From Streptomyces rubradiris (GTDB lineage: Bacteria; Actinomycetota; Actinomycetes; Streptomycetales; Streptomycetaceae), in contig NZ_BNEA01000001.1 of NCBI RefSeq assembly GCF_016860525.1, forward strand, positions 1 to 64,000: a stretch of 64,000 bases of DNA. The letters are read 5' to 3'. Shown here one piece after another: positions 34,001 to 46,917 of this stretch; within the stretch, counting starts at the first letter, position 1, and each line of letters opens with the position of its first letter. Position numbers and translations under genes: made by a program. The notes under the pieces are model-generated. The model saw nothing but the letters and a program-made list of their open reading frames with translations, was not told the origin of the DNA and searched no databases.

Positions 34001-37000
34001 CCGCCGGGGCCGATCTCGGCGAAGTGCCGCACCCCGGCGTCGTGCAGGGCGGTGACGGCGTCGGCGAAGCGGACGGCCTCGCGGGCGTGCCGCACCCAGT
34101 AGTCGGGGCCGGACAGCTCGTCGGGGGCGGCGGGGGCGCCGGTGAGGGTGGACACCAGCGGGATGCGCGCGGTGCCGTACGACACGGTGGCGGCGATCTC
34201 GCGGAACTCGTCCAGCATCGGCTCCATCAGGGCCGAGTGGAAGGCGTGGCTGACGGCGAGTTCCCTGGTGCGGGCGAAGCGGGCGGCGAGCGCGCGGGCC
34301 GGTCCGGCGGGCCCGGAGAGGACGAGGGAGGCGGGCCCGTTGACGGCGGCGATGCCGACGCCGTCGCCGAGCAGCGGCAGAACCTCCTCCTCGGTGGCGC
34401 GTACGGCGATCATCGCGCCGCCTTCGGGCAGGGCCTGCATCAGGCGGCCCCGGGCGGCGACGAGCACGCAGGCGTCCTTCAGGCCGAGCACGCCCGCCAC
34501 GTGGGCGGCGGCGAACTCGCCGACGGAGTGCCCGGCGAGCAGGTCGGGCCGCACGCCGAAGGACTCCAGCAGCCGGTACAGGGCCACTTCGACGGCGAAC
34601 AGGGCGGGCTGGGTGTACTCGGTGCGCTCCAGCAGCCCGGCGGAGTCGAGCACCTCGGCGAGCGGCCGGTCCAGCAGCGGGTCGAGGTGGGCGCGGACCT
34701 CGTCGAAGGCGGTGGCGAAGGCGGGGAAGGCCGCGGCGAGGCGGGTGCCCATGCCGGGCAGTTGCGAGCCCTGGCCACAGAAGAGGAAGGCGAGCCGGCC
34801 GTCGGTGGCGGTGCCGAGCACCCCGGCCGGGGGCGTGCGGCCTTCGGCCACGGCCCGCAGTCCGGCGGTCAGTTCGTCCCGGGTGCGGCCGAGGACCGCG
34901 GCCCGGTGGCCGAGCCGGGTCCGGGCGTGGGCGAGCGCTCCGGCGAGCCGGTGCGGGTCGGTGTCCGGGGCGGCGGAGAGGTGGTCCAGCAGCCGGGCGG
35001 CCTGGGCGCGCAGGGCGTCGGGGGTGTGTCCGGACAGCAGCCACGGCACGGTGCCGCCGGCCGGGGCCGCGGGCGCTCCGGCGGCCTCTGCGGCGGCTGC
35101 CCCGGCGGGTGCGGCCTCGATGATGACGTGGGCGTTGGTGCCGGAGATGCCGAAGGAGGAGACGCCCGCGCGGCGCGGGCGGCCCGGGTCCGGCCAGGGA
35201 CGGTTCTCGGTGAGCAGCCGGACGTTGCTTCCCTCCCACTCCACGTGCCGGGTGGGCCGGTCCACTCCGAGGCTGGCGGGCAGGGTCTCGTGGCGCAGCG
35301 CCTCGATCATCTTGATGACGCCGGCGACTCCGGCGGCGGCCTGGGTGTGGCCCAGGTTGGACTTGACCGAGCCGAGCCACAGCGGGCGGTCGTCGGTGTG
35401 TTCGCCGCCGTAGGTGGCGATCAGCGCCTGGGCCTCGATGGGGTCGCCGAGGGCGGTGCCGGTGCCGTGCGCCTCGACCACGTCGACGTCGGCCGCGGAG
35501 ACACCGGCCGCTTCGAGGGCGCGCCGGATGACGCGCTGCTGGGCGGGCCCGTTGGGGGCGCTGATGCCGTTGGAGGCGCCGTCCTGGTTGACGGCGGTGC
35601 CGCGCAGCACCGCGAGAACACGGCGGCCGTTGCGGCGGGCGTCGGAGAGCCGCTCCAGCAGCAGCACGCCGACGCCCTCGCCGAAGCCGGTGCCGTCGGC
35701 GGCGTCCGCGAACGGCTTGCAGCGGCCGTCCCGGGACAGGCCCCGGTGCCGGCTGAACTCCACGAAGGTGCCCGGGGTGGCCATGACGGTCACTCCCCCG
35801 GCCAGCGCCAGCGAGCAGTCGCCCTGCCGCAGCGCCTGCGCGGCCAGGTGCAGCGCGACCAGGGAGGAAGAGCAGGCGGTGTCGACGCTGAGCGTGGGCC
35901 CCTCCAGGCCGAGGGTGTAGGCGACCCGGCCGGAGACCACGCTGCCGGAGCCGTAACTGCCGAAGTAGTCGTGGTACATGACGCCCGCGAACACACCGGT
36001 GTCGGAACCGCGCAGGGTCGCGGGGTCGATGGAGGCGCGCTCCAGCGCCTCCCAGGAGGTCTCCAGCAGCAGCCGCTGCTGGGGGTCGGTGACCAGGGCC
36101 TCCTCGTCGTCCATGGCGAAGAACGCGGGGTCGAAGCCGGCCGCGTCGTACAGGAAGGCGCCGTGCCGGGTGTAGCTGGTGCCGGGGCGGTCCAGGGTGG
36201 GGTCGTAGAGGCGGTCGAGGTCCCAGCCGCGGTCGGTGGGGAACTCGCCGATCGTGTCCCGGCCTTCGGCGACCAGCCGCCACAGGTCCTCCGGGGAGGC
36301 GATGCCGCCGGGGAAGCGGCAGGCCATGCCGACGACGGCGATCGGCTCGTCGGCGGCGGCGCGCGGGGCGGTGCGGGCGGGTGCCGGGGCGAGGGTGCCG
36401 GTGAGTTCGCCGAGCAGGTGGCCGGCGAGGACGGCCGGGGTGGGGTGGTCGAAGACCAGGGTCGCGGGCAGCTTCAGGCCGGTCGCCGTGGTGAGCCGGT
36501 TGCGCAGTTCGACGGCGGCCAGGGAGTCGAAGCCGAGTTCCCGGAAGGCCAGGGCGCGGCCGACGTCCTGGGCGGAGCGGTAGCCGAGGATGGTGGCCAC
36601 GTGGTCGCGCACGAGGTCGGTGAGGAACGGCTCGCGTTCGGCCGCCGGCAGTGCGGCGAGCCTCTCGCGCAGCGCGTCGGCGCCGCCGGCCGCGCCCCGC
36701 GCACCTGCCGCTCGGGCCCGGCGTACGGGCACCAGGGCGCGGAACAGCGGGGCCGCCTCGGGGCCCTGGGCGCGCAGCGCGGCCAGGTCCAGCCGGACCG
36801 GCAGCACGGCGGGGCCGGCGCCGCGCACGGCCGCGTCGAACAGGGCGACGCCCTCCTCGGTCTCCAGCGGGGCGACACCGCCGCGGGCGATCCGGCCGAG
36901 GTCGCTGTCGCCGAGGGTGCCGGTCATGCCGCCGGCCCGCGCCCACAGGCCCCAGGCCAGGGAGTGCGCGGGCAGCCCGAGAGCCCTGCGGTGTACGGCG

Positions 37001-40000
37001 AGGGCGTCGAGGTAGGCGTTGGCGGCGGCGTAGTTGGCCTGGCCGGGCGAACCGAGCGTGGCGGCGGAGGAGGAGAACAGCACGAACGCCGACAGGTCCA
37101 GGCCGGCGGTGAGTTCGTGCAGGTTCCAGGCGGCGTCGACCTTGGGCCGGAAGACGGTGTCGAGCCGCTCCGGGGTGAGCGAGGAGAGCACCCCGTCGGC
37201 GAGGACACCGGCCGCGTGGATCACGGCGGTCAGCGGCCGGCCGGCGGGTACGGCGTCCAGTACGGCGGCGAGCGCGGCGCGGTCGGCGACATCGCAGGCG
37301 ACGCTCGTCACCTCGGCACCGAGCGCGGTGAGTTCACCGACCAGGTCCTCGGCGCCGCCGCTCCGGCTCACCAGCAGCAGACTCCGCACCCCCCGCTCGG
37401 CGACCAGGTGCCGGGCCACGATCCGCCCGAGCGCACCGGTGGCACCGGTGAGCAGGACGGTACCGCCGCCGAAACCACCGCCCGGGACGGCGGTCTCGCC
37501 CTCGGCCGGCGTGGGGTCGGTGGTCGCCGGGGGAAGAGCGTCGGCGTCCCCGGCGGAACCCTCGGTGGCCGAAGTGGACCCGGCGGCAACCGGAACCGCG
37601 GGCGACCCGCCGACGACCCGAGACCCGGCAGCAGCCCGAACCACAGGCGACCCGCCGACGACCCGAGACCCGGCAGCAGCCCGGACCACAGGCGACCCGT
37701 CGGCGGCCCGAGGCCCGGTGGCGGCCGGAACGGGTCCGCCGTCAGCCACCGCCGGGCCGTCGGCGGCCGGGGTTCCCGTGGTGACCCGGACCAGGCGCGG
37801 CAGTTTCCACGTGTCCTCGTGGAATGCCACGTGGGGTTCGCCGAGGGACGCCGCCTCGGGGAGGCGTTCGGGGGCCGGGGGCGTGTCGGACTCGACCAGG
37901 ACGATCCGGCCGGGGTTCTCCGACTGGGCCGAGCGGACCAGGCCGCCGGCCGCGGCGCCCGCCGGGTCGGTGCCGGTGACGACGACGAGCGGGGTGTCGG
38001 CGAGGCGGTCGTCGGCCAGCCCGGCACGCAGCCCGTCCAGAATCGCGCCGACCGCCGCCCGGGTGTCGGCGGCGCTCACCCCGGCCGGGGCCCGCACCAC
38101 CTCCACCGGGCCGGTGGCCGCCGTGACCGACGGGGCCGGGACCCACTCGACCCGGTACAGCGCGCCCGCGCGGGGCGTCCCGGACCCGGCGGCCGGCGCC
38201 TCGGTGCGCAGGGGCCGCAGGGTGAGGGCGTCGACGGTGGCGACGGGGGCGCCCGTGGGATCGGCGAGCGCGAGGGCGACGGTGCCCTCTCCGGTGGGCC
38301 GGACGCGGACGCGCAGCGCGGTCGCGCCGGTGGCGTGCAGCCGTACCCCGGACCAGGCGAACGGCAGCAGGGCCTCCTCGCCGGCCGCGTCGGTGAGGCC
38401 GACGGTGTGCAGCGTGGCGTCCGAGAGCGCCGGGTGCAGGGCGAACCCGTCGGGCGCGGCGTCGGTGGCGACCTCCGCGTACAGGCCGTCGGCGGTGCGC
38501 CAGGCGGCGCGCAGGCCCTGGAACAGCGGCCCGTAGCCGAGGCCGAGGCCGGCCAGGTCGTCGTAGAGGCCGTCGAGCGGGACGGGTTCGGCGTCCCGGG
38601 GCGGCCAGTCGGTGAGCGGCTCGGCGGGGCCGGGCAGGGTGCCGGTGGGGGCGAGCAGGCCGTCGGCGTGCCGGGTCCAGGGCAGTTCCTCGTCCGGGCT
38701 CTCCGGGCGCGACCAGATGGTGACCGGCCGGGTGTCGCCCTCGGGCGCGCCGACGGTGACCTGGAGCTGTACGGCGCCGTGGTCGGGCAGGACGAGCGGC
38801 GCGTGCAGGGTGAGTTCGGCGAGGTCCCCGCAGCCGACCTGGTCGCCGGCGCGCAGCGCGAGTTCCAGGTGCCCGGTGCCGGGGAAGAGCAGCCGGCCGC
38901 CCACCCGGTGGTCCGCCAGCCAGGGCTGGGTCGCCTCGGACAGCCGGCCGGTGAGCACGGCGCCCTCGGTGTCGGCGCGTACCATCGCGGCGCCGAGCAG
39001 GGCGTGGTCGGTAGGGGCGAGGCCGGCGGAGGTGACGTCGGCGCCGCCGGCGGTGCTGTCGAGCCAGTACCGTTCGCGCTGGAAGGCGTAGCCGGGCAGC
39101 GGCACCCGGCGGGGCCGGCGGCCCTCGGCGACGGCGGCCCAGTCGACGGCGGCGCCGTGGGTGAACGCCTCGCCCAGCGCGGCCAGCAGCCGGTCCCGGC
39201 CGCCCTCGTCGCGGCGCAGGGAGCCGACGGCGGCCACGGCGTCGTCGGTCTCCTGGATGCCGACGGTGAGCACCGGGTGCGCGCTGGCCTCGATGAACAG
39301 CTGGTGTCCGTCGGCCACGGCGGCCCGTACCGCCTGTTCGAACAGCACGGTACCGCGCAGGTTGGTGTACCAGTACTCGGCGCCGAGCTCGGTGGTGTCG
39401 AGGGGCCCGCCGGTGACGGTGGAGTAGAACGGCACCCGGGTGGAGCGCGGCTCGATGCCGTCGAGGACCTCGGCGAGGCGGGCGCGCAGGGTCTCGACGT
39501 GGGCGCTGTGCGAGGCGTAGTCCACGGGCAGGCGCTTGGCGCGGACCTTCTCGGCGCGCAGCAGGGTGAGGAGTTCGTCGAGGGCTCCGGGGTCGCCGGA
39601 GACCACGGTGGAGGCGGCGCCGTTGACGGCGGCGACCGACAGCCGGCCGTCGAAGGCGGCGAGCCGGGCGCGGACCGCGTCGGCGCCCTCGCCGACCGAC
39701 ATCATGCCGCCGGTGCCGGACAGCAGCTCGGCGATGGCCTGGGAGCGCAGGGCGACGACGCGGGCGCCGTCGGCGAGGGACAGCGCGCCGGTGGCGCAGG
39801 CGGCGGCGATCTCGCCCTGGGAGTGGCCGATGACGGCGGCCGGGGTGACGCCGTAGGCGCTCCAGGTGTGCGCGAGGGACACCATCACGGCCCACAGCAG
39901 CGGCTGGACGACGTCCACCCGGTCCAGGGTGCCGCGCAGCTCGGTGGCGAAGTCCCAGTCGGTCCAGGGGGCCAGGGCGGTGGCGCACTCGGCCATGCGG

Positions 40001-43000
40001 GCGGCGAACACCGGTGACTGTTCGAGGAGTTCGGTGGCCATGCCGGACCACTGGGAGCCCTGGCCGGGGAAGACGAACACGGGGCGGGCGCGGCCGGGGG
40101 CGGTGCCCTGGACGAGGGTGCGGGCGGTGGTGCCGTCGGCCAGCGCGGCCAGCGTGGCGCGCAGTGCGGCCGGGTCGGGGCCGGTGATCGAGGCGCGGTG
40201 GGGGAAGCGGGCGCGGGTGGTGGCGAGCGACCAGCCGATGTCGGACGGGTCGAGGCCGGGGTGGGTGTCGAGGTGGCCGAGGAGGGCGGCGGCCTGTCCG
40301 GCGAGCGCGGCGGGGGTCTTGGCGGTGAGCAGCCACGGCACGGCGAGACCCTCGGGTGCGGGGGGTGCGGGCTCGGCGGGAGCGGGCGGGGCCTGTTCGA
40401 GGATGACGTGGGCGTTGGTGCCGCTGATCCCGAAGGAGGACACCCCCGCCCGGCGCGGCCGGCCGGTGGCCGGCCAGTCCCGCTCCTCGGTGAGCAGCCG
40501 TACGTCCCCCGCGCCCCAGTCGACCTTCGTGGACGGCTTGTCCACGTGCAGCGTCCTGGGCAACACCCCGTGCCGCATCGCCATCACCATCTTGATGACA
40601 CCGGCGACGCCTGCCGCTGCCTGGGTGTGCCCGATGTTCGACTTCACCGACCCCAGCCACAACGGCCGCTCCCGGTCCTGCCCGTAGGTGGCCAGCAGCG
40701 CCTGCGCCTCGATCGGGTCACCCAGCGTCGTCCCCGTACCGTGCGCCTCCACCACGTCCACATCGGCGGTGGTGAGGCGGGCGTTGTCCAGGGCCTCGCG
40801 GATGACGCGTTCCTGGGCGGGGCCGTTGGGGGCGGTCAGGCCGTTGGAGGCACCGTCCTGGTTGACGGCGGTGCCGCGGACCAGGGCCAGCACCGGATGG
40901 CCGTTGCGCCGGGCGTCGGAGAGGCGTTCCACGACGAGGACGCCGACGCCCTCGCCCCACACCGTGCCGCCCGCCGCGTCGGCGAAGGCGCGGGTGCGGG
41001 CGTCGGGGGCGAGCGCGCCCTGCCGGCTGAACTCGACGAACGTCTCCGGGGTGGCCATGACGGCGACCCCGCCGACCAGTGCCAGGCTGGACTCCCCCTG
41101 CCTGAGCGACTGGGCGGCCAGGTGCAGCGCCACCAGGGACGAGGAGCAGGCGGTGTCGACGGACAGGGAGGGCCCCTCCAGGCCGAGGGTGTAGGCGACG
41201 CGGCCGGAGATGATGCTGCCGGAGCCGAAGCTGCCGAAGTAGTCGTGGTACTGGACGCCGGCGAACACGCCGGTGCGGCTGCCCTTGAGGGTGTGCGGGT
41301 CGATGCCGGCGCTCTCCAGCGCCTCCCAGGACGTCTCCAGCAGCAGCCGCTGCTGGGGGTCCATGACGAGGGCCTCCTTGGGGCTGATGCCGAAGAAGGC
41401 GGCGTCGAAGTCGCCCGCGTCGTGCAGGAATCCGCCCTCGCCGACGTAGGAGGTGTCGGGGCGGCTGCGGGTGGGGTCGACGATCCGGTCCACGTCCCAG
41501 CCGCGGTCGGCGGGGAAGGCGGTGATGGCGTCGGTGCCGTCGGCGACGAGACGCCACAGGTCCTCAGGGGTGCGTACGTCGCCCGGGTAGCGGCAGGCAA
41601 GGCCGACGATCGCCAGCGGCTCGCCGGCGTGGGCGGCGCGGTTGCGCCGGGCGCCGCGGGCCGCGGCCGGGGCGTCGCCGACCAGGGTGCCGAGGTGGGC
41701 GGCGAGGGCGTCGGGCGAGGGGTGGTCGAAGACCAGGGTGGCGCTCAGCCGCCGGCCCAGTTCGGCGGAGAGGGAGTTGCGCAGTTCGATGGCGGCGAGC
41801 GAGTCGAAGCCGAGGTCCTTGAAGGCCCGGTCGGTCTCCACGCCGCCGGGGTCGGCGTGCCCGAGGACGGCGGCGACATGGGCGCGGACCGTGTGCAGCA
41901 GCGCCTCGGCGCGCTCCTCGGCGCCCAGGGCGGCCAGCCGCTCGACGAGTCCGGCGCCGGTGCCCTCGGCGGCGGCCTCCCGGCGTACCGGGCGGCCCGC
42001 GAGGGCGCGGAAGACGGGCGCGAGGCCGGGGCCCTGGGCGCGCAGCGCGGGCAACGCGAGCCGTACCGGTGCCAGGGCGGGGCGGCCCGCGCGCAGGGCC
42101 CGGTCGAACAGCGCGGTGCCTTCCGCGGCGGTCAGGGCGGTCATGCCGCCGCGGGTCATCCGGGCCCGGTCGGTCTCGTCGAGGGTGCCGGTCATGCCGC
42201 CGGCCGGGGCCCAGGGGCCCCAGGCCAGCGAGAGGGCGGGGGCGCCGTGGGTGTGGCGGTGCGCGGCGAGGGCGTCAAGGAGGGCGTTGGCGGCGGCGTA
42301 GTTGCCCTGGCCGGGGGCGCCGACGGTGCCGGCGACGGAGGAGAACAGCACCAGCTTGACGCGCTCGCCGGTCAGTTCGTGGAGGTGGAGGGCGCCGAGG
42401 GCCTTCGGGGCGAGGACGGTGTCGACGCGTTCGGGGGTGAGGGAGGAGACCACGCCGTCGTCCAGGACGCCGGCGGCGTGCACGACCGCGGTGAGGGGGC
42501 GGTCGGCGGGGAGGCCGGCCAGGACGGCGGCGAGGCGCTCGCGGTCCGCCACGTCGCAGGCGTGGGCGGTCGCGGTGGCGCCGAGAGCGGCCAGTTCGGC
42601 GATCAGGTCGTCGGCGGTGCCGGAGCGGCTGAGCAGCGCGAGGTGCCGTACGCCGTGCGCGGTGACCAGATGGCGGGCGAGGACCCGGCCGAGGCCGCCG
42701 GTGGCGCCGGTCAGCAGGACGGTGCCCTCCGGGTCGAAGGTGAAGTCGGTTGGTTCGGCGGGGAGTTCGGCGCGTACCAGGCGGGCGGCGCGGGCGGTGC
42801 CCGCGCGCACGGCGAGCTGGGGTTCACCGGTGGCGAGGGCGCCGGGCAGGACGGTGGCGGCGTCCGCGCCGGGTTCGAGGTCGAGCAGGGTGAACCGGTC
42901 GGGGTGCTCGGACTGCGCGGACCGCACCAGGCCCCATACGGCGGCGCCGGCCAGGTCGGGCACGTCCTCGCCTGCGGTGCTCACCGCGCCCCGGGTGACC

Positions 43001-46000
43001 ACGGCGAGCGGGCGGGGGTCGTCGTCCTGGAGGGCGGCGAGCGCGGTGCGCAGGGCCTGGCGGACGGCGTCGGGGGTGGACCCGGGGGCGCTGTGCAGCA
43101 CCCGGTGGCCGGGTTCGGGGGCGTCGGTGTCCAGGGGCAGGGGCTGCCAGTCGAGGGTGAACAGGGCGTCGGCGGCCGGGTCGTGGCCGGCGAGGTGGGT
43201 GAGCGGGCGGGAGGTCAGCGAGGCGACCGTGGCGACGGGGGCGCCGTCGGCGTCGGCCAGGTCGACGGTGAAGACGTGGTCACCGGCGGGGGTGAGCCGG
43301 GCACGCAGCACCGAGGCGCCGGTGGCGTGCAGGGTGACGCCCGCGAACGCGAACGGCAGCCGGGCGGTGTCATCGGCGGAGCCGTCGCCGAGCAGGGCGA
43401 GGGAGTGCAGGGCGGCGTCGAACGCGGCCGGGTGCAGCCCGAAGCGGGGCGCGTCGGCGGCGGGCCGCTCGGGCAGCCGTACCTCGGCGAACACCTCCCC
43501 GTCGCGTCGCCAGGCGGCCGTCAGCGCCCGGAAGACGGGTCCGTACTCCAGTCCGGCGGCGGCGTGCCGCTCGTACAGGCCGCTGGTGTCGAGCGCTTCG
43601 GCGTCCTCGGGGGGCCAGTCGTCCAGGCGGGTGCCGGGGGCGGCGGGGCCGGCGGTGAGGAGGCCGGAGGCGTGCGCGGTCCACGGGGCGTCGGCGGGCA
43701 GGCTCTCGGCGCGGGCGTACACGTGCACCGTACGGGCGCCCAAGGCGTCGGGCGCGCCGACGGCGACCTGGACCCGTACCCCGTCGTCCCAGGGCAGCAC
43801 CAGCGGGGTCTCCAGGGCGAGTTCGTCCAGGTGGGCGCAGCCGACCTGGTCGCCGGCGCGGACGGCGAGTTCGACCATGGCAGTGCCGGGGACGACGATC
43901 CGGCCGGCGACGACGTGGTCGGCGAGCCAGGGGTGGGTGCGGGCCGACAGTCGGCCGGTGAGCACGGCGCCGTCGGTGTCGGCGAGGACGGTGGCGGCGC
44001 CGAGCAGCGGGTGGTCGGCGGAGTCGAGTCCGGCGGAGCCGACGTCGCCGGCGGTCGCGGTGGTCTCGGGCCAGAACCTCTCGCGCTGGAAGGCGGTGGT
44101 GGGCAGGTCGACGGTGCGGGCGCCGGTGAACAGCGCGGTCCAGTCCACGGCGGCGCCGCCGGTGTACAGCCGGGCGACGGCGGTGAGCAGGGTCTCGGTC
44201 TCGTCGCGGTCGCGGCGGGAGGCGGCGGCCAGGACGGCGTCGGTGTCCTGACCGGTGCCGGTGTCCGTGTCGGTGTCCGTGTCGGTGTCCGTGTCGGTGC
44301 CGGTGCCGGTGTCGGTGCCGGTGCCGGTGTCGTCGGCGGTCAGGCAGTCGCGGGCCATGGCGGTCAGCACGGCGTCCGGGCCGACCTCGAGGTAACGGGT
44401 GACGCCCTCGGCGGCGAGGGCGCGGATGCCTTCGTGGAAGCGGACCGCCTCGCGCACGTGCCGCACCCAGTAGCCGGGGGAGGCGATGTCCTGGGTGGCG
44501 AGCGCGCCGGTGACGTTGGAGACGACGGGGAGGGCGGCCCGGTGGTAGGTCAGGGACTCGGCGACCGTCCGGAAGGCGGCCAGCATCGGTTCCATCAGGG
44601 GCGAGTGGAAGGCGTGCGAGACCGTCAGCCGGCGGCTCTTGCCGAAGCGGGCGGCCACCGCCTCGGCCTCGGCGGCGTCGCCGGAGATCACCACGGAGCG
44701 GGGGCCGTTGACGGCGGCGATGCCGACCCGGCCGGTGAGCAGCGGGCGGACCTCCTCCTCGGTGGCGCGTACGGCGATCATGGCGCCGCCTTCGGGCAGC
44801 GCCTGCATGAGCCGGCCGCGCGCGGCCACCAGGGCGGTCGCGTCCCTCAGGTCGAGGACGCCCGCCACGTGGGCGGCGGCGATCTCGCCGACGGAGTGCC
44901 CGGCCAGGTAGTCGGGGGTGACTCCCCAGGACTCCAGCAGCCGGTACAGGGCGACTTCGAAGGCGAACAGCGCGGTCTGGGTGCGGGCGGTGCGGTGCAA
45001 CGGCGCGGGGTCGTCGCCGAGGACGAGGTCGCGCAGCGCGTCGTCCCCGGTGAGCGCGCAGATCTCGTCGAAGGCGCGGGCGAACACCGGGAAACGGGCG
45101 TGCAGTTCGCGGCCCATGCCGGCGCGCTGGGCGCCCTGGCCGGTGAACAGGAAGGCGGTCTGGCCCTTGCGGACCCGGCCCGAGGCGGCGCCCCGGCCGC
45201 CCTCGGCCACGCCGGTCAGGGCGGTCAGCAGTGCGTCGCGGCCGGCGCCGAGAACCACGGCCCGGTACGGGTGGGCGGTGCGGGTGGCGGCCAGGGAGTG
45301 CGCCACGTCCACCGGGTCCAGTTCGCCGACGGCGGCGGCGAGCCGGGCGGCCTGCTCGCGCAGGGCGCGTTCGGTGCGGCCGGAGACCACCCAGGGCACC
45401 AGCGGCAGTGCCGTACGCGGCTCCGCCTCCCCCGGTTCACCCGCTTCCCCGGCTTCCCCGGTCTCCGCGGCGGGGGCCTCCTCCAGGATGGTGTGCGCGT
45501 TGGTGCCGCTGGCGCCGAAGGAGGACACCGCGGCCCGACGGGGGCGGCCCGGGTCGGTCCAGGGCCGGTTCTCGGTCAGCAGCCGGATGTCGCCCTGTGC
45601 CCAGTCGACCTTGGTGGAGGGCCGCTCGGCGTGCAGGGTCCGGGGCAGGACCCGGTGCCGCATCGCCATGACCGCCTTGATGATGCCGGCGACGCCGGCC
45701 GCGGCCTGGGTGTGTCCGATGTTGGACTTCACCGAGCCCAGCCACAGCGGCTGTTCGCGGCCCTGTCCGTAGGTGGCGAGCAGCGCCTGGGCCTCGATGG
45801 GGTCGCCGAGGGTGGTGCCGGTGCCGTGTGCCTCCAGCAGGTCCACGTCGGCCGGGCCGAGGTCCGCGGAGGCCAGGGCGGCGCGGATGACGCGCTGCTG
45901 GGAGGGGCCGTTGGGGGCGGTCAGGCCGTTGGAGGCGCCGTCCTGGTTGACGGCCGAGCCGCGGACCACGGCCAGTACCTCGTGGCCGTTACGCCGGGCG

Positions 46001-46848
46001 TCGGAGAGCCGTTCCAGCACCAGCATGCCGGCGCCCTCGCTCCAGCCGGTGCCGTCGGCGCCGTCGGCGAAGGACTTGCAGCGGCCGTCGGCGGCGAGGC
46101 CGCGCTGCCGGCTGAAGGCGATGAAGTTGCCCGGGGTGGACATCACGGTGGCGCCGCCCGCCAGGGCGAGGGTGCACTCCTTGTTGCGCAGGGCCTGTAC
46201 GGCGAGGTGCACGGCGACGAGCGCAGAGGAGCAGGCGGTGTCGATGGTGACGGCCGGACCCTCCAGGCCGAGCGTGTAGGAGATGCGGCCGGAGATGACG
46301 GCGGCCAGCACGCCGGTGCCGAGCGCGGCCTCGCTGTCGTCGGGCATCTTGGCCAGCAGGTCCTTGTAGTCCTGGCCGTTGGTGCCGGCGAACACCCCGA
46401 CGCGGGTGCCGTGCACCGCGTCGGGGGCGATCCGGGCGCGTTCCAGGGCCTCCCAGGACACCTCCAGCAGCAGCCGCTGCTGGGGGTCCATCGCGAGCGC
46501 CTCGCGGGGGCTGATGCCGAAGAAGTCCGGCTCGAACCCGGCCGCGCCGTCGAGGAAGCCGCCGCGGGTGACGTAGCTCTTGCCGGTGGCGTCCGGGTCG
46601 GGGTCGTAGAGCGCGTCGAGGTCCCAGCCCCGGTCGTCGGGGAAGTCGCCGATGGCGTCGGTGCCGTCGTGGACGAGCCGCCAGAACTCCTCCGGGGTGG
46701 TCACGCCGCCGGGGAAGCGGCAGCTCATCCCGACGATGGCGATGGGTTCCCGGTCCTGGGTCTCCACCTCGCGCAGCCGCCGGCGGGTCTGGGCCAGGTC
46801 GGCGGAGACCCGCTTGAGGTAGGAGAGCAGCTTTTCGTCGTTGGTCAT
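31081..46848 (-). CDS. Type I PKS, three modules, each KS-AT-DH-KR-ACP
   Basis: 5255 aa. N-terminal docking helix ([16 protein letters not shown]). First module: KS 35-460, AT GHSVG near 648 and HAFH near 744 (malonyl), [12 protein letters not shown] near 978, KR near 1383 (LDD, B-type), ACP near 1681. Second: KS Cys near 1899, AT GHSQG near 2341 and YASH near 2444 (methylmalonyl), [12 protein letters not shown] near 2646, KR near 3136 (LAD), ACP near 3441. Third: KS Cys near 3659, AT GHSVG near 4108 and HAFH near 4201 (malonyl), [12 protein letters not shown] near 4398, KR near 4829 (LAD; catalytic GYAAGN), ACP near 5131. All catalytic residues I checked are present, and no ER. It makes a triene with one methyl branch. 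C-terminal docking motif [14 protein letters not shown] matches the docking class of the terminal gene. Contains two in-frame repeat expansions. Confidence 0.96.
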   Translation of the reverse strand: MTNDEKLLSYLKRVSADLAQTRRRLREVETQDREPIAIVGMSCRFPGGVTTPEEFWRLVHDGTDAIGDFPDDRGWDLDALYDPDPDATGKSYVTRGGFLDGAAGFEPDFFGISPREALAMDPQQRLLLEVSWEALERARIAPDAVHGTRVGVFAGTNGQDYKDLLAKMPDDSEAALGTGVLAAVISGRISYTLGLEGPAVTIDTACSSALVAVHLAVQALRNKECTLALAGGATVMSTPGNFIAFSRQRGLAADGRCKSFADGADGTGWSEGAGMLVLERLSDARRNGHEVLAVVRGSAVNQDGASNGLTAPNGPSQQRVIRAALASADLGPADVDLLEAHGTGTTLGDPIEAQALLATYGQGREQPLWLGSVKSNIGHTQAAAGVAGIIKAVMAMRHRVLPRTLHAERPSTKVDWAQGDIRLLTENRPWTDPGRPRRAAVSSFGASGTNAHTILEEAPAAETGEAGEAGEPGEAEPRTALPLVPWVVSGRTERALREQAARLAAAVGELDPVDVAHSLAATRTAHPYRAVVLGAGRDALLTALTGVAEGGRGAASGRVRKGQTAFLFTGQGAQRAGMGRELHARFPVFARAFDEICALTGDDALRDLVLGDDPAPLHRTARTQTALFAFEVALYRLLESWGVTPDYLAGHSVGEIAAAHVAGVLDLRDATALVAARGRLMQALPEGGAMIAVRATEEEVRPLLTGRVGIAAVNGPRSVVISGDAAEAEAVAARFGKSRRLTVSHAFHSPLMEPMLAAFRTVAESLTYHRAALPVVSNVTGALATQDIASPGYWVRHVREAVRFHEGIRALAAEGVTRYLEVGPDAVLTAMARDCLTADDTGTGTDTGTGTDTDTDTDTDTDTGTGQDTDAVLAAASRRDRDETETLLTAVARLYTGGAAVDWTALFTGARTVDLPTTAFQRERFWPETTATAGDVGSAGLDSADHPLLGAATVLADTDGAVLTGRLSARTHPWLADHVVAGRIVVPGTAMVELAVRAGDQVGCAHLDELALETPLVLPWDDGVRVQVAVGAPDALGARTVHVYARAESLPADAPWTAHASGLLTAGPAAPGTRLDDWPPEDAEALDTSGLYERHAAAGLEYGPVFRALTAAWRRDGEVFAEVRLPERPAADAPRFGLHPAAFDAALHSLALLGDGSADDTARLPFAFAGVTLHATGASVLRARLTPAGDHVFTVDLADADGAPVATVASLTSRPLTHLAGHDPAADALFTLDWQPLPLDTDAPEPGHRVLHSAPGSTPDAVRQALRTALAALQDDDPRPLAVVTRGAVSTAGEDVPDLAGAAVWGLVRSAQSEHPDRFTLLDLEPGADAATVLPGALATGEPQLAVRAGTARAARLVRAELPAEPTDFTFDPEGTVLLTGATGGLGRVLARHLVTAHGVRHLALLSRSGTADDLIAELAALGATATAHACDVADRERLAAVLAGLPADRPLTAVVHAAGVLDDGVVSSLTPERVDTVLAPKALGALHLHELTGERVKLVLFSSVAGTVGAPGQGNYAAANALLDALAAHRHTHGAPALSLAWGPWAPAGGMTGTLDETDRARMTRGGMTALTAAEGTALFDRALRAGRPALAPVRLALPALRAQGPGLAPVFRALAGRPVRREAAAEGTGAGLVERLAALGAEERAEALLHTVRAHVAAVLGHADPGGVETDRAFKDLGFDSLAAIELRNSLSAELGRRLSATLVFDHPSPDALAAHLGTLVGDAPAAARGARRNRAAHAGEPLAIVGLACRYPGDVRTPEDLWRLVADGTDAITAFPADRGWDVDRIVDPTRSRPDTSYVGEGGFLHDAGDFDAAFFGISPKEALVMDPQQRLLLETSWEALESAGIDPHTLKGSRTGVFAGVQYHDYFGSFGSGSIISGRVAYTLGLEGPSLSVDTACSSSLVALHLAAQSLRQGESSLALVGGVAVMATPETFVEFSRQGALAPDARTRAFADAAGGTVWGEGVGVLVVERLSDARRNGHPVLALVRGTAVNQDGASNGLTAPNGPAQERVIREALDNARLTTADVDVVEAHGTGTTLGDPIEAQALLATYGQDRERPLWLGSVKSNIGHTQAAAGVAGVIKMVMAMRHGVLPRTLHVDKPSTKVDWGAGDVRLLTEERDWPATGRPRRAGVSSFGISGTNAHVILEQAPPAPAEPAPPAPEGLAVPWLLTAKTPAALAGQAAALLGHLDTHPGLDPSDIGWSLATTRARFPHRASITGPDPAALRATLAALADGTTARTLVQGTAPGRARPVFVFPGQGSQWSGMATELLEQSPVFAARMAECATALAPWTDWDFATELRGTLDRVDVVQPLLWAVMVSLAHTWSAYGVTPAAVIGHSQGEIAAACATGALSLADGARVVALRSQAIAELLSGTGGMMSVGEGADAVRARLAAFDGRLSVAAVNGAASTVVSGDPGALDELLTLLRAEKVRAKRLPVDYASHSAHVETLRARLAEVLDGIEPRSTRVPFYSTVTGGPLDTTELGAEYWYTNLRGTVLFEQAVRAAVADGHQLFIEASAHPVLTVGIQETDDAVAAVGSLRRDEGGRDRLLAALGEAFTHGAAVDWAAVAEGRRPRRVPLPGYAFQRERYWLDSTAGGADVTSAGLAPTDHALLGAAMVRADTEGAVLTGRLSEATQPWLADHRVGGRLLFPGTGHLELALRAGDQVGCGDLAELTLHAPLVLPDHGAVQLQVTVGAPEGDTRPVTIWSRPESPDEELPWTRHADGLLAPTGTLPGPAEPLTDWPPRDAEPVPLDGLYDDLAGLGLGYGPLFQGLRAAWRTADGLYAEVATDAAPDGFALHPALSDATLHTVGLTDAAGEEALLPFAWSGVRLHATGATALRVRVRPTGEGTVALALADPTGAPVATVDALTLRPLRTEAPAAGSGTPRAGALYRVEWVPAPSVTAATGPVEVVRAPAGVSAADTRAAVGAILDGLRAGLADDRLADTPLVVVTGTDPAGAAAGGLVRSAQSENPGRIVLVESDTPPAPERLPEAASLGEPHVAFHEDTWKLPRLVRVTTGTPAADGPAVADGGPVPAATGPRAADGSPVVRAAAGSRVVGGSPVVRAAAGSRVVGGSPAVPVAAGSTSATEGSAGDADALPPATTDPTPAEGETAVPGGGFGGGTVLLTGATGALGRIVARHLVAERGVRSLLLVSRSGGAEDLVGELTALGAEVTSVACDVADRAALAAVLDAVPAGRPLTAVIHAAGVLADGVLSSLTPERLDTVFRPKVDAAWNLHELTAGLDLSAFVLFSSSAATLGSPGQANYAAANAYLDALAVHRRALGLPAHSLAWGLWARAGGMTGTLGDSDLGRIARGGVAPLETEEGVALFDAAVRGAGPAVLPVRLDLAALRAQGPEAAPLFRALVPVRRARAAGARGAAGGADALRERLAALPAAEREPFLTDLVRDHVATILGYRSAQDVGRALAFRELGFDSLAAVELRNRLTTATGLKLPATLVFDHPTPAVLAGHLLGELTGTLAPAPARTAPRAAADEPIAVVGMACRFPGGIASPEDLWRLVAEGRDTIGEFPTDRGWDLDRLYDPTLDRPGTSYTRHGAFLYDAAGFDPAFFAMDDEEALVTDPQQRLLLETSWEALERASIDPATLRGSDTGVFAGVMYHDYFGSYGSGSVVSGRVAYTLGLEGPTLSVDTACSSSLVALHLAAQALRQGDCSLALAGGVTVMATPGTFVEFSRHRGLSRDGRCKPFADAADGTGFGEGVGVLLLERLSDARRNGRRVLAVLRGTAVNQDGASNGISAPNGPAQQRVIRRALEAAGVSAADVDVVEAHGTGTALGDPIEAQALIATYGGEHTDDRPLWLGSVKSNLGHTQAAAGVAGVIKMIEALRHETLPASLGVDRPTRHVEWEGSNVRLLTENRPWPDPGRPRRAGVSSFGISGTNAHVIIEAAPAGAAAAEAAGAPAAPAGGTVPWLLSGHTPDALRAQAARLLDHLSAAPDTDPHRLAGALAHARTRLGHRAAVLGRTRDELTAGLRAVAEGRTPPAGVLGTATDGRLAFLFCGQGSQLPGMGTRLAAAFPAFATAFDEVRAHLDPLLDRPLAEVLDSAGLLERTEYTQPALFAVEVALYRLLESFGVRPDLLAGHSVGEFAAAHVAGVLGLKDACVLVAARGRLMQALPEGGAMIAVRATEEEVLPLLGDGVGIAAVNGPASLVLSGPAGPARALAARFARTRELAVSHAFHSALMEPMLDEFREIAATVSYGTARIPLVSTLTGAPAAPDELSGPDYWVRHAREAVRFADAVTALHDAGVRHFAEIGPGGALTAAAGECLPDQAAVVPLLRKDREETDALITGLAALHAHGTAVDWTGLLPHRDGSDLPTYAFQRTRYWMTGDPIPARPADGHPLLGTAVELAGADGILYTGHLSLAGQPWLAGHRVGGAALLPGTAFVEMALAAGARAGCPAVEELTVTEPLILPEDGAVRLQCTVGEPDAGGDRAFRVYAAHGDGDPWTTHATGVLRPAGQRPAPGTAAWPPPGAEPVGLDGVYERLAELGAEYGPGFQGLKAAWRLGEEVCAEVAVPGGAEGFGLHPALTDAALHAIALRAGTEERMTLPFAWSGVELYAPGATALRVRIAPAGAGAVRVEAADAAGRPVLRVASLALRAVDPERIAAAAAGGHDDLFAPDWAPVTVPAAPQAGRWTVCGEGREDLAAALAGEVAEVTVAADPAEAAAHRPDTLLLVHPGGADPDAVRAGLRRLLTQVRDWLADPRTADATLVVATHGATGPGDVTDPGAGGVWGLVRSAQSEHPGRLVLADLDGTDGSRRLLPAAVASGEPQLALRDGTVHVPRLVRAPRLPETAPAGFSGGVLVTGGTGALGRLVARHLVTAHGADRLVLLSRSGPEAPGAPGLHRELTALGARVTLVACDAADRAALARVLDEHPVTAVVHTAGVLADAVLTSLTPERLDTVLRPKLDAAWHLHELTRERPLTAFVLFSSAAGLLGSPGQSGYAAGNAFLDALAAHRRALGLPAVSLAWGAWAGSGGMADRLTGTDARRVAAGGVLALDAESGLALFDTATGRPEPVLLPARLDLAPREPDRVAPLLRSLVRAPRQGGPAAPAAATGLRRELAALAPEDRAERLLRLVRDEARTVLGTEEFEDGLPFKDLGFDSLTAVEFRNRLNEATGLRLTATLVFDHPTPAALAAHLDAGLAPAAQDGPRAEEDTVRAALAAIPVARLREAGLLDGLLELAGLRPAPHPDGEDAAGPAPIDAMDAESLISMALDGLGGDDDAL
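37561..37740 (-). repeat. 45-bp tandem repeat in a KR interdomain linker
   Basis: Two near-perfect 45-bp copies (37606-37650 and 37651-37695) encode [15 protein letters not shown] twice, flanked by diverged copies ([14 protein letters not shown] and [16 protein letters not shown]). They lie between the structural and catalytic KR subdomains of the methylmalonyl module, where the other modules have a short linker. Confidence 0.9.
44251..44330 (-). repeat. Thr-Asp/Thr-Gly microsatellite in an AT surface loop
   Basis: Tandem gtcggt/gtccgt hexamers encode alternating TD and TG dipeptides near residues 839-866 of the 5255-aa PKS. They sit between the AT segment DCLTADD and [10 protein letters not shown], a surface loop close to the C-terminal end of the AT. 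Length is a multiple of three and the frame is kept. Confidence 0.9.
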
Positions 46849-46917
46849 CGGGTGTCGCCACTCCTGTGCGAAGAGGGGGGACCGCGGTGCGGCCGGGGTG
46901 TCGGGGGAGGGGTCGCC

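Noticed and set aside
31055..36946. Upstream extension of the terminal PKS frame to over 3000 codons
   Set aside because: The extension lies in another frame of the three-module PKS and is Arg/Pro-rich. The docking helix starts at the ATG at 31054.
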